Of a stretch of 64,000 bases of DNA, positions 49,873-58,146 are shown in pieces. How positions within the stretch are numbered: position 1 is the stretch's first letter; the number at the start of each line of letters is the position of its first letter. Both the position numbers and the translations under genes were made by a program. The stretch spans positions 1 to 64,000 of the forward strand of contig CAVZBX010000002.1 in assembly GCA_963773655.1 (NCBI GenBank). The letters are read 5' to 3'. This DNA is from DASSQJ01 sp963773655. Lineage in GTDB: Bacteria; Actinomycetota; Actinomycetes; Actinomycetales; Dermatophilaceae. Below the pieces are notes generated by a model. The model did not search any database. It was not told the DNA's origin and was given only the letters and a program-made list of their open reading frames with translations.

Positions 49873-52800
49873 ATGAGCCCTGCACGCCGCCTGTACGCAG
49901 TCCTGGCCGCCACCGCGGTCACCGTCGCGGGAGCGCTCGGGGCGGTGCTCCCGGCGGAGGCCGACACCGCGCGCACCGTCGCCCTCGTGGGCGACCTCCA
50001 GAGCGAGCTGGGCTGTCCCGGCGACTGGGACCCGGCCTGTGAGGCCACCGAGCTGGCCCAGGTCGGCACGACGAGCACCTACGAGGGCGTCTTCGAGCTG
50101 CCCGGGGGGTCCTACCTCCACAAGGTGGCGATCAACGACAGCTGGGACGAGAACTACGGTGCCGGCGGTCTCCTCGCCGGGCCCAACATCCCGCTGGTCA
50201 CCGGCGGCACAGCGAAGCTGAGGTTCACCTACGACGACGACAGCCACGTGGTCTCGGTGGCGCCGGCGGACCTCGGCGGTGGGGCCACCGCGGCCGACCG
50301 CGCGCTGGCCGAGGACTCGCTCCGCGAGCCGTTGACCCGCGAGCGCTTCTACTTCGTCATGGCCGACCGCTTCGCCAACGGCGACCCCTCCAACGACACC
50401 GGTGGCCTCACCGGCGGCCGCTCGGTCACCGGGCTGGACCCCACCGACAAGGCGTACTACCACGGCGGCGACCTCGCCGGTCTGACCGGCAAGCTCGACT
50501 ACATCAAGGGTCTGGGCACCACCGCCATCTGGCTGACCCCGAGCTTCAAGAACAAGCCGGTCCAGGGCACCGGCGCCAACGAGAGCGCCGGGTACCACGG
50601 CTACTGGATCACCGACTTCACCCAGGTCGACCCGCACCTCGGCACCAACGCGGAGCTGAAGGAGCTCATCGACCAGGCGCACGCCAAGGGGATGAAGGTC
50701 TTCTTCGACATCATCACCAACCACACCGCGGACGTCATCGACTACGAGGAGGGGCAGTACACCTACCGGTCCAAGAAGGCCTATCCCTACGAGAAGGCCG
50801 ACGGCACGACCTTCGACGACCGTGACTACGTGAACCAGCCCTTCCCGCCGATGGACGTGGACACCTCCTTCCCGTACACGCCGTTCTTCCACTCCCAGGA
50901 CGACGCGAACGTCAAGGTCCCGTCGTGGCTGAACGACCCGCTGATGTACCACAACCGCGGCGACTCGACCTTCGCCGGTGAGTCCTCCACGTACGGCGAC
51001 TTCATCGGACTCGACGACCTGTTCACCGAGCGCCCCGAGGTGGTCGAGGGGATGGGGGAGATCTACAAGGCCTGGGTCGACTTCGGCGTCGACGGCTTCC
51101 GGATCGACACGGTCAAGCACGTCAACCTCGAGTTCTGGCAGAAGTTCGTGCCGGACATCCTCGGCGAGGCCGACAAGATCGGGAACGACGACTTCTTCGC
51201 GTTCGGCGAGGTCTACGACGGCAACCCGGCGTACATGTCGCAGTACACGACAGCGGGCAAGCTGCAGGCGACGCTCGACTTCGGGTTCCAGCAGCAGGGG
51301 GTCGACTTCGCCAAGGGCAACCCGGCCACCGTCCTCGCCGACTTCTTCGCCAAGGACGACTGGTACACCGACGCCGACAGCAACGCCTACCAGCTGCCGA
51401 CGTTCCTCGGGAACCACGACATGGGCCGGGTGGCGATGTTCCTCGACGGTGCCTCCGCGGACGAGGCGGAGCACCTGAAGCGGGTCATGCTCGCGAACTC
51501 GCTGATGTACACCGTCCGGGGCAACCCGGTGACCTACTACGGCGACGAGCAGGGCTTCATCGGCACCGGTGGCGACCAGCTGGCGCGCGAGGACATGTTC
51601 GCCAGCCAGGTCGACATCTACAACGAGGAGGACGTGCTCGCCGGGCCCGAGGGGTCGATGGACCGGTACGACCCGAGCCACCCGATCTACCGGCACCTCA
51701 AGGCGCTCGCCGCGATGCGGGCCGAGTACCCGGCCCTGGCCGACGGCGCGCAGGTGCAGCGGTACGCCGAGGACGGCGCCGGCATCTTCGCCGTCTCGCG
51801 GATCGATGCGACGAAGGGCAACGAGTTCCTCGTCGTCGCGAACAACAGCACCGAGAAGGCGTCGGCGACGTTCGACACCTGGACGACGCGGGGCGAGTGG
51901 GTCCCGGTCATGGGCGTCAAGAAGCCCATGCACACGACCAAGACCGGGAAGGTGTCGGTCACCGTTCCGCCACTGGGTGTGGCGGTCTACCGGGCGAGCG
52001 CGCCGATGGAGACCAGGAAGGTCGCCGCGCCGACGGTGACCGTCTCGGCTCCGGAGCGCGGGGTGTCCGGGCGGTCCGAGATCTCGGCCGACGTCGAGGC
52101 GGGCACGTTCGCGCAGACCACCTTCCTCTACCGGCAGGTCGGCCAGAAGGACTGGACGACGCTCGGCACCGACGACAACGCCCCGTTCCGGGTCTTCCAC
52201 GACGTGTCCGGGATGCCGCTCGGCTCGCTCCTGGAGTACCGCGCCGTGGTCGAGGACGCCGCCGGGCGGATCGCCGCCGACAGCACCTCGGCGACCGTGG
52301 TCGAACCCCCGACCTCGACCGTCCCGCAGAACGGCGACCCGGTCGAACAGCAGCCGACCACCGTGGCGATCGCCGGGACGCTGAACAGCGAGATGGGGTG
52401 CGCAGCGGACTGGATGCCGGACTGCCCGCAGGCCCAGATGACCCTCGACGAGAGCGACCAGATCTGGAAGAAGATGGTCACCCTCCCGGCCCAGCCGTAC
52501 TCGTACAAGGCGGCGCTCGACAGGTCGTGGACCGAGAACTACGGCGCCGGCGCCGTCAGGGACGGCCCCAACATCGACATGGACACCGCGGACGGCGAGG
52601 TGACGTTCTACTACGACGACGCCACGCACTGGGTGACCTCGGACGAGAACGACCCGATCATCACCGCGCCCGGGTCCTACCAGTCCGAGCTCGGGTGTGG
52701 CGGGGACTGGCAGCCGGACTGCATGCGCCCGTGGCTGCAGGACCCCGACGGCGACGGCGTCTACGCGCTCATCCTGACGATGCCGGGCGGTGACTGGGAG

Positions 52801-52950
52801 TTCAAGGTCGCCCACGGGCTGTCCTGGGACGAGTCGTACGGCGACGGCGGCGGTGCGGGGAACATCTCGCTCACGGTTCCCGCCGGTGGAGCCCCGGTGA
52901 CGTTCCTGTACGACATCAGCACCCATCAGACGACGGTCGAGGTGGGCTGA
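49873..52950 (+). CDS. secreted GH13 alpha-amylase/pullulanase-type enzyme with three X25 modules
   Basis: 1025 residues. Signal peptide (residues 1-31, ...AVLPAEA). Three pullulanase-type X25 modules share a signature: SELGCPGDWDPAC near 40, SEMGCAADWMPDC near 838, and SELGCGGDWQPDC near 937. The GH13 catalytic domain (~150-700) has the nucleophile Asp412 in GFRIDTVKH, acid/base Glu446 in FAFGEVYDG and Asp516 in LGNHDMGR, plus DIITNHTAD. A fibronectin-like region lies at about 720-820. It breaks alpha-glucans outside the cell. ATG 49873 has GAGGGAG upstream and gives a normal signal peptide. Exact bond preference (alpha-1,4 or 1,6) is not certain. Confidence 0.93.
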   Translation: MSPARRLYAVLAATAVTVAGALGAVLPAEADTARTVALVGDLQSELGCPGDWDPACEATELAQVGTTSTYEGVFELPGGSYLHKVAINDSWDENYGAGGLLAGPNIPLVTGGTAKLRFTYDDDSHVVSVAPADLGGGATAADRALAEDSLREPLTRERFYFVMADRFANGDPSNDTGGLTGGRSVTGLDPTDKAYYHGGDLAGLTGKLDYIKGLGTTAIWLTPSFKNKPVQGTGANESAGYHGYWITDFTQVDPHLGTNAELKELIDQAHAKGMKVFFDIITNHTADVIDYEEGQYTYRSKKAYPYEKADGTTFDDRDYVNQPFPPMDVDTSFPYTPFFHSQDDANVKVPSWLNDPLMYHNRGDSTFAGESSTYGDFIGLDDLFTERPEVVEGMGEIYKAWVDFGVDGFRIDTVKHVNLEFWQKFVPDILGEADKIGNDDFFAFGEVYDGNPAYMSQYTTAGKLQATLDFGFQQQGVDFAKGNPATVLADFFAKDDWYTDADSNAYQLPTFLGNHDMGRVAMFLDGASADEAEHLKRVMLANSLMYTVRGNPVTYYGDEQGFIGTGGDQLAREDMFASQVDIYNEEDVLAGPEGSMDRYDPSHPIYRHLKALAAMRAEYPALADGAQVQRYAEDGAGIFAVSRIDATKGNEFLVVANNSTEKASATFDTWTTRGEWVPVMGVKKPMHTTKTGKVSVTVPPLGVAVYRASAPMETRKVAAPTVTVSAPERGVSGRSEISADVEAGTFAQTTFLYRQVGQKDWTTLGTDDNAPFRVFHDVSGMPLGSLLEYRAVVEDAAGRIAADSTSATVVEPPTSTVPQNGDPVEQQPTTVAIAGTLNSEMGCAADWMPDCPQAQMTLDESDQIWKKMVTLPAQPYSYKAALDRSWTENYGAGAVRDGPNIDMDTADGEVTFYYDDATHWVTSDENDPIITAPGSYQSELGCGGDWQPDCMRPWLQDPDGDGVYALILTMPGGDWEFKVAHGLSWDESYGDGGGAGNISLTVPAGGAPVTFLYDISTHQTTVEVG

Positions 52951-52968
52951 CGCGCCAGCGGTCCGGCT

Positions 52969-52992
52969 CCCGGCCACCTCTCGGCGGCCGGG
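52969..52992 (+). terminator. hairpin after the amylase gene
   Basis: 7-bp GC stem (52969-52975 with 52986-52992), 10-nt loop, 18 nt after the stop. No T-run. Confidence 0.45.
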
Positions 52993-53053
52993 CGCCGGGC
53001 CGGGGCCCGCGCACGGCCCGGTGCGGAGACCGGGCCGGGAGGGCCGCGCCCCC

Positions 53054-53092
53054 GGACCGGTCCGACGGACCGGTCCCCGCCGGCCGTAGGGT
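53054..53092 (+). promoter_or_regulatory. two GGACCGGTCC palindromes and leaderless -10 before the Hsp70-like gene
   Basis: The perfect palindrome GGACCGGTCC occurs at 53054-53063 and 53067-53076 (13-bp period), covering the expected -35. TAGGGT (53087-53092) lies 6 nt before the ATG. The pair could be an operator. Confidence 0.5.
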
Positions 53093-53098
53093 GGACCC

Positions 53099-54676
53099 AT
53101 GAGGCTGGGCGTGGACCTCGGGACGACGCACACGGTGGTGGCGCACGCCGACCGGGGCAACTACCCGGTGGTGGCCTTCCTCGACGCGGACGGTGACGCG
53201 CACGACCACCTGCCGACGGTCGTCGCCGACGACGGCGGGACCCTCGTGTTCGGCTTCGAGGCCGAGGCGGCGGCCGGGCGCGGGGCACCCGTGCTGCGCT
53301 CGTTCAAGCGGCTGCTCGCCGAACCCGGGGCGACACCGTCCGGTCCGGTGCGGCTCGGCGACCGCGAGGTGCCGATGCTCGAGGTCGTCGTCGGCTTCCT
53401 CACCGCGCTGCGCGAGGCCCTCTCCACGTCGTCGAGCGTCGCCGACCGGCTCGACGCGTCGGAGCCGCCCAGCGTCGTCCTGGGGGTGCCGGCGCAGGCC
53501 AACAGCGCCCAGCGCTACCTCACCCTGGAGGCCGGGCGGCGGGCCGGCTTCGACGTCGTGGGCCTCGTCAACGAGCCCTCCGCCGCGAGCTTCGAGTTCG
53601 CCCACCGGCAGTCGCGGTCGGTCACGTCGCGTCGCAACCTGGTCCTCGTCTACGACCTCGGCGGGGGCACGTTCGACGCCTCGCTCGTCCGCCTCGACGG
53701 CATCCGTCACGAGGTCCTGGACTCCTTCGGGGTCAACCGGTTGGGGGGAGACGACTTCGACGAGGTCCTCGCCCGCCTGGCCCTGCGGGCCGCGGGGCTC
53801 GAGCGCGAGGGCCTGGACGCCGCAGCCTGGGACGCGCTCACCCGCGACTGCCGCGAGGCCAAGGAGCGCCTGAGCCCGCAGTCACGGCGCGTCACCGTGG
53901 AGGTGCCCACCGCGGACGGCGGGCGAGACGTGACGATCCCCGTCGACGAGTACTACGAGGCGGCCACGCCGCTCGTCACCGCCAGCACCGATGCCATGCG
54001 CCCGCTCGTCGGGCCGCTCGGCGCGCGGGACGGGTCGGCCCACGACCTCGACGGGGTCGCCGGCATCTACATCGTCGGCGGGGCGAGCTCCCTGCCGCTG
54101 GTCACGCGGGTGCTCCGCGAGCACTTCGGCCGCCGCGCCCACCGGTCCCCGATGCCGAGCGCGTCCACCGCGGTCGGCCTGGCGATCGCCGCCGACCCCA
54201 CGGCCGGCTTCTCGCTGCGCGACCGGCTCTCCCGCGGCTTCGGCGTGTTCCGGGAGCGTGACGGAGGCGCCTCCGTCTCCTTCGACCCCGTCCTCGACAG
54301 GTCGCTCGTCACCGGCGAGCAGGTCGGCCCGTCGGCCGCGGCCGAGACGGTGGAGGTCACCCGCCGCTACCAGGCCGCGCACAACATCGGCTGGTTCCGC
54401 TTCGTCGAGTACTCCGCAGTCGACGAGCAGGGGGAGCCCCGTGGGGACCTCGCCCCGATGGGCGAGGTCTGCTTCCCGTTCGACCCGGACCTGCAGCGGC
54501 GGGTCGAGGGCGCCGACGTCGTCGAGGCCGCACGTGCGCTGCGCGACCTCGCCGTGGTCCGCCAGGACGGTCCGCTCGTCGAGGAGCGCTACACCGTCGA
54601 CCCGGCGGGCATCGTCTCGGTGGCCATCACCGACCTCGGCACCGGCTACCGCCAGGAGCACCAGCTCGAGGCCTGA
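53099..54676 (+). CDS. Hsp70-family ATPase without the usual substrate-binding domain
   Basis: 525 residues. Actin-like nucleotide-binding domain to about residue 365: phosphate-1 GVDLGTTHTVVAHAD, VLGVPAQANSAQR, VGLVNEPSAASFEFA, phosphate-2 LVYDLGGGTFDASLV, NRLGGDDFDEVLA, and the adenosine motif GIYIVGGASSLPLVTRVL. The C-terminal ~155 residues have mixed beta and helix and do not look like the DnaK peptide-binding domain. No dnaJ or grpE is near. Such actinobacterial DnaK-like proteins are of unknown role. ATG 53099 with TAGGGT 6 nt upstream. Confidence 0.87.
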   Translation: MRLGVDLGTTHTVVAHADRGNYPVVAFLDADGDAHDHLPTVVADDGGTLVFGFEAEAAAGRGAPVLRSFKRLLAEPGATPSGPVRLGDREVPMLEVVVGFLTALREALSTSSSVADRLDASEPPSVVLGVPAQANSAQRYLTLEAGRRAGFDVVGLVNEPSAASFEFAHRQSRSVTSRRNLVLVYDLGGGTFDASLVRLDGIRHEVLDSFGVNRLGGDDFDEVLARLALRAAGLEREGLDAAAWDALTRDCREAKERLSPQSRRVTVEVPTADGGRDVTIPVDEYYEAATPLVTASTDAMRPLVGPLGARDGSAHDLDGVAGIYIVGGASSLPLVTRVLREHFGRRAHRSPMPSASTAVGLAIAADPTAGFSLRDRLSRGFGVFRERDGGASVSFDPVLDRSLVTGEQVGPSAAAETVEVTRRYQAAHNIGWFRFVEYSAVDEQGEPRGDLAPMGEVCFPFDPDLQRRVEGADVVEAARALRDLAVVRQDGPLVEERYTVDPAGIVSVAITDLGTGYRQEHQLEA

Positions 54677-54856
54677 CGCGCCGCTCGCGGAGCGTGGCCG
54701 GCCCGCCGCGGCGCGGCCGTCGACCGCCCGGAGAACGGGTGAGCAGGGACGGGCTTCCCGCAGCCGTGAGGTGACGCACTTCTCGGCGTGCGGCCCTCGC
54801 GGCCGGACGGCGCCGGCGGGACCATCGGAGTACGACCCTGCCCCCGGTGAGGTGCG

Positions 54857-55555
54857 ATGACCCACGAGCTGCTCGACCGGACCGGTCCGTCCGGGGCCGG
54901 TCCGCGCCGCCCCGGCACGTGGCGGGCCGTGGCCGCGGTCGAGGTGGTCCTCGCGGCCGCCGCCGTGGTCGCCGACCTCTGGCTCCCGTCGCTCGTGCTC
55001 GTCGGGATGGCCGTGGTGTCCGTGGCCGTGCGGCGCGAGGGGCCCGGAAGCCTGGGCGTGCGCCGGCTGCGGCACCCCGGCCGCGCCGTACCGGCCGTGC
55101 TGGGCCTCACCGTCGGGTGGACCGCCCTCCAGGTTCTGCTCCTGACCCCGCTCGCCGGCCACCTGACCGGCGAGGTGCAGGACGTGTCCGACTTCGCCGA
55201 GCTCGAGGGCAACGTGGCGATGCTCCTCCTCCTCGTGGCGCTGTCGTGGACGCTCGCCGCCGTCGGTGAGGAGCTCGCGTTCCGCGGGTACCTGCTCACC
55301 CGGCTGCAGGAGGTGCTCGGCGGCTCCCGGGCGGCCGTCGTCACCGCGGTGGTCGCCTCGTCCGCGCTCTTCGGCCTGATCCACACCGAGCAGGGCCTCG
55401 TGGGCGTGGTGCTGGCGGCGGTCGACGGCGTCTTCTTCGCCTGGCTGCGCCTGCGGTTCGCGAGCCTGTTGGCGTCGGTCATCGCGCACGGCACCGCCAA
55501 CACCATCGGGATGGTGGTGTTCTTCCTCGTCGGCCCGGTGGGCCCGCTCTGGTGA
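54857..55555 (+). CDS. CPBP (Rce1-like) intramembrane metalloprotease
   Basis: 232 residues, about six hydrophobic segments. Complete motif set: AVGEELAFRGYLLTRL with Glu138, Glu139 and Arg143, FGLIHTEQG with His176, and SVIAHGTANTIGM with the third His and Asn. This is more complete than the CPBP gene at 41382, so catalytic activity is likely. Substrate unknown. ATG 54857 with GAGGTG 2 nt upstream. Convergent with the small membrane protein gene. Confidence 0.88.
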   Translation: MTHELLDRTGPSGAGPRRPGTWRAVAAVEVVLAAAAVVADLWLPSLVLVGMAVVSVAVRREGPGSLGVRRLRHPGRAVPAVLGLTVGWTALQVLLLTPLAGHLTGEVQDVSDFAELEGNVAMLLLLVALSWTLAAVGEELAFRGYLLTRLQEVLGGSRAAVVTAVVASSALFGLIHTEQGLVGVVLAAVDGVFFAWLRLRFASLLASVIAHGTANTIGMVVFFLVGPVGPLW

Positions 55556-55576
55556 CGCGGTCCCGGCCCGGGGTGC

Positions 55577-55861
55577 TCAGTACTGGCCGGTTCCCGGCCC
55601 GGTGCGCACCTTGATGTACCCGGCGACCAGGGCGGACAGCTGGACGCCGGCCCAGGTGATGGCGGTGTAGATCCCGATGAGCAGCGCCGCCGCGATGCCG
55701 CTGAGGATCGAGGGCCCGGAGTCGTCGTTGAAGGCGCCGATGAAGCCACCGACGAGGAGGAGGAGGGCGATGATCGAGCCGATGACGAGGACGAGGGTGG
55801 CGAGGGCGTTGAAGATGCCCGCGACCCGGTCGGCGTTCCGGTGGATGGTGTCGATGTCCAT
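55577..55861 (-). CDS. small two- to three-helix membrane protein
   Basis: 94 residues. DIDTIHRNADRVAGIFNALATLV, a hydrophobic helix near residues 20-43, a second near 55-82, and a short polar tail. Unknown family. ATG 55861 has GGGGAGAG 7 nt upstream, preferred over the GTG 6 nt earlier. Convergent with the CPBP gene, 21 bp apart. Confidence 0.7.
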   Translation of the reverse strand: MDIDTIHRNADRVAGIFNALATLVLVIGSIIALLLLVGGFIGAFNDDSGPSILSGIAAALLIGIYTAITWAGVQLSALVAGYIKVRTGPGTGQY

Positions 55862-55990
55862 GGACACACTCTCCCCGGCAGCGGCGCCAGAGCGGTGGAG
55901 GGCCGCGGCGTTTCGCGGAGGTCGGCGTGCTGCCGGGCCGCGCGCCGGAGGAGGGGAGGGCGCTCGGTGGTCTGCCGTCTGCGCCCGACG

Positions 55991-56046
55991 TCGCCGGGCT
56001 CAGCGCACCTTCGCCGGGCTCAGCGCACGATGCAGCATGCGCTGAG
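55991..56046. repeat. 20-bp direct repeat with inverted partner in a 304-bp gap
   Basis: TCGCCGGGCTCAGCGCAC occurs at 55991-56008 and 56011-56028. Its CTCAGCGC part pairs with GCGCTGAG at 56039-56046. The rest of the gap 55862-56165 holds the promoter side of the small membrane gene and repeat copy C; no gene is visible. Confidence 0.65.
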
Positions 56047-56090
56047 TGCAACCACCGTTCGCTGAGCCGGTCCTCAGCCGGGCAGCCTCC

Positions 56091-56140
56091 GAACGTGGGT
56101 GACTTCCGTCGTGGTGACGGCGTTCGTCACCCACGTCCGC
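56091..56140. repeat. intergenic inverted-repeat element, copy C
   Basis: Arms ACGTGGGTGAC (56093-56103) and its complement (56126-56136), with an inner CCGTC/GACGG stem. The left arm GAACGTGGGTGA is the same as in copies A and B, and the right arm ends in CACGTCCGC as in copy B. It lies 26 bp after the peptidase stop. Confidence 0.8.
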
Positions 56141-56165
56141 GGGGGACGGGAGGGGCCGGCAGCCG

Positions 56166-57665
56166 TCAGCCGGCGGCGGCGCGGCGGACGAAGTCGGCCA
56201 GGTCCTCGCTCTGCTGCACCCGGCTGGGCTCGTGGACGTACATCATGTGCCCCGCCTCGTAGAAGCGGTGCTCGATGTCGTCCTGGCGCTCGCGGGGGAT
56301 GTCGAGGTGGGCGAAGGTCTCCTGGGCGGCGTAGTACGGGGTGGCGGCGTCGTGGTACCCGTAGGCCACGTGCACCTTGAGGTGCGGGTTCGCCCGCATC
56401 GCCCGGGAGAGGCGGTCGCTGACGTCGACCCCGCGGCCCTCGAACTCCTTGAACGACCACTCCTCGTTGGCGGTCATCGAGAGCTGGATGTAGGGCAGGT
56501 CGTTCTCGTACCCGAGCTCTTCCCGGACGTAGTGGTTCCACGCCGCCGCGAACGCCCCGCTGAAGGCGTCCATGCTCGGGTCGTGGGTCATCCTGTCGGC
56601 CACCGGGTCCCCGGCCGGTCCGGTGAAGCGGCCGTCGAGCCGGCCGACGACCAGCCGCTCGCGACGCCGCAGCTCGGCGAAGAAGTGCAGGTGCTCGACC
56701 CGCAGGTCCGACAGGTCGACGTACTCCTCCGAGAGCCCGGTGAGCCGGGCCAGGGTGCGCACCGCCTCGCGGCGGTCCTTGTCGGGTAGCCGGGCACCGC
56801 GGGCCAGGATCCAGGGATAGGTGCGCTCGGCGTACTCCTCGGCCTCGGCGAGCACCTTCCGGAGCGAGGTGCGGCCGTGCCTGCCGTGGTAGTGCGCCAG
56901 CGCGGCGTACGTGGGCAGGAAGCCGACGTACGCGCGGTCCTCCGGCTCGTGCAGGCCGATCGAGCCGAGGTCGATGACCGACGAGATGAGGACCACCCCG
57001 TTGAGGTACATGCCGTACTTCGTCTGCAGCAGGTCCGCCAGCGCCGCCGCGCGCACCGTGCCGTAGGACTCCCCGGCGACGAACTTCGGTGCGAGCCAGC
57101 GGTGGTGGCGCGTGGTCCAGAGCCGGATGATCTCGCCGACGCTCTCGAGGTCGCCGGTGAAGCCGTGGTAGTCCTTCGGTGCGCCGCCGGTGACGGTGCG
57201 CGAGAACCCCGTCGACACCGGGTCGATGAAGACGAGGTCGGCCACGGCGAGCAGGCTCTCGGCGTTGTCGGCGATCCCGTACGGCGGGGCGACCAGGTCG
57301 CCGGCGTCGCCGGCGACGACGCGGCGGGGGCCGAGCAGGCCCAGGTGCAGCCACACCGAGCTCGACCCGGGGCCGCCGTTGAACGCGAAGACGACCGGGC
57401 GCCGTTCGCCGTCCTGGCCTTCGGCAACATACGAGGTGAGCGACACCTCGGCCTTGGCGGTGAGCCCCTTGGACTTGCCGTCCTCGACGACCTCCTCGCG
57501 GAGCACCACCCGCCCCGTGGTGGCCGTGTAGGGGATGCGGCGCCGCCCGATGCGCAGGACGTGCTCGGTGGTGACCAGGTCGTCCTCGGGCTCGGCCGGG
57601 GTGGTGGTCGCGCCGTCGGTGCTCGCGGTGGGCTCGGTGGCGTCGGCGCTCTGCTCCTTCGTCAT
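56166..57665 (-). CDS. peptidase S10 (serine carboxypeptidase)
   Basis: 499 residues. Oxyanion region FAFNGGPGSSSVWLHLG near residues 93-109, NAESLLAVADLVFIDPVSTGFSR, the nucleophile Ser200 in FVAGESYGTVRAAAL, the Asp in AYGYHDAATPYYAAQ, and the His in FYEAGHMMYVHEPS: the full S10 triad. Known members are acidic carboxypeptidases that are usually secreted. Here the first 30 residues are polar (Thr, Glu, Ala, Asp) with no signal peptide, so it is either cytoplasmic or uses another route. ATG 57665 is supported by TAGGGT 6 nt upstream. Confidence 0.92.
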   Translation of the reverse strand: MTKEQSADATEPTASTDGATTTPAEPEDDLVTTEHVLRIGRRRIPYTATTGRVVLREEVVEDGKSKGLTAKAEVSLTSYVAEGQDGERRPVVFAFNGGPGSSSVWLHLGLLGPRRVVAGDAGDLVAPPYGIADNAESLLAVADLVFIDPVSTGFSRTVTGGAPKDYHGFTGDLESVGEIIRLWTTRHHRWLAPKFVAGESYGTVRAAALADLLQTKYGMYLNGVVLISSVIDLGSIGLHEPEDRAYVGFLPTYAALAHYHGRHGRTSLRKVLAEAEEYAERTYPWILARGARLPDKDRREAVRTLARLTGLSEEYVDLSDLRVEHLHFFAELRRRERLVVGRLDGRFTGPAGDPVADRMTHDPSMDAFSGAFAAAWNHYVREELGYENDLPYIQLSMTANEEWSFKEFEGRGVDVSDRLSRAMRANPHLKVHVAYGYHDAATPYYAAQETFAHLDIPRERQDDIEHRFYEAGHMMYVHEPSRVQQSEDLADFVRRAAAG

Positions 57666-57671
57666 GGAGCG

Positions 57672-57677
57672 ACCCTA
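57672..57677 (-). promoter_or_regulatory. leaderless-type -10 (TAGGGT) of the peptidase gene
   Basis: On the minus strand TAGGGT, 6 nt, ATG 57665. Confidence 0.5.
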
Positions 57678-57695
57678 GACCCGGGCCCGACGGGG

Positions 57696-58085
57696 TCAGG
57701 CCTTCTTCTCGTCCACGGCCTTCTTGACGAGGACCAGGGGCAGCAGGAGCGTGCCGATGAGCGAGACGATCCACACGATGAGCGCGGCGAGGATCCACGT
57801 CGTCAGGCCCTCGATCTTCAGCCCGTCCGACACCGCAGCGGTCACGACCAGCCCGACGAGGGTGGCGATGAGGGCGACGCCGCCGCGCAGCGCCGGCACC
57901 TTGCTCACGGCCATCTGGGTGAGGAACGGCTGGGCGAGCGCGTAGACGACGGTGAAGATCACCACCGCGATGAGGAAGGCCGTCCCCGAGACCTCCATGT
58001 CCGGCGAGAGCACCCAGGCCGCGACGAGGAGGCCGAGGGCGTTCGCCAGCAGCTGGATGAGGAAGCCGATGAGGATGCGGATCAT
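57696..58085 (-). CDS. phage holin family IV-like membrane protein
   Basis: 129 residues with four hydrophobic helices: MIRILIGFLIQLLANALGLLVAAWVL, FLIAVVIFTVVYALAQPFL, VALIATLVGLVVTAA and WILAALIVWIVSLIGTLLLPLVLV. This four-helix layout matches the actinobacterial 'mycobacterial 4 TMS holin' family, a name that does not imply a prophage; no phage genes are near. ATG 58085 has TACCGT 7 nt upstream and no ribosome site. Confidence 0.8.
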   Translation of the reverse strand: MIRILIGFLIQLLANALGLLVAAWVLSPDMEVSGTAFLIAVVIFTVVYALAQPFLTQMAVSKVPALRGGVALIATLVGLVVTAAVSDGLKIEGLTTWILAALIVWIVSLIGTLLLPLVLVKKAVDEKKA

Positions 58086-58092
58086 GCGGCGA

Positions 58093-58098
58093 ACGGTA
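58093..58098 (-). promoter_or_regulatory. leaderless-type -10 (TACCGT) of the holin-like gene
   Basis: On the minus strand TACCGT, 7 nt, ATG 58085. Confidence 0.4.
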
Positions 58099-58146
58099 CT
58101 CCCGGCCGGCACCCGGTGTCCCGCGTCGCCAGGGGTGTCGCGTGCG

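Noticed and set aside
49354..53160. Open frame of 1268 codons on the minus strand opposite the amylase
   Set aside because: Val/Arg/Leu/Gly-rich shadow caused by high third-position GC in the real gene; no motifs.
57696..58085. Evidence of a prophage from the holin-like protein
   Set aside because: The four-helix 'holin' family is common on actinobacterial chromosomes and no other phage gene is present.
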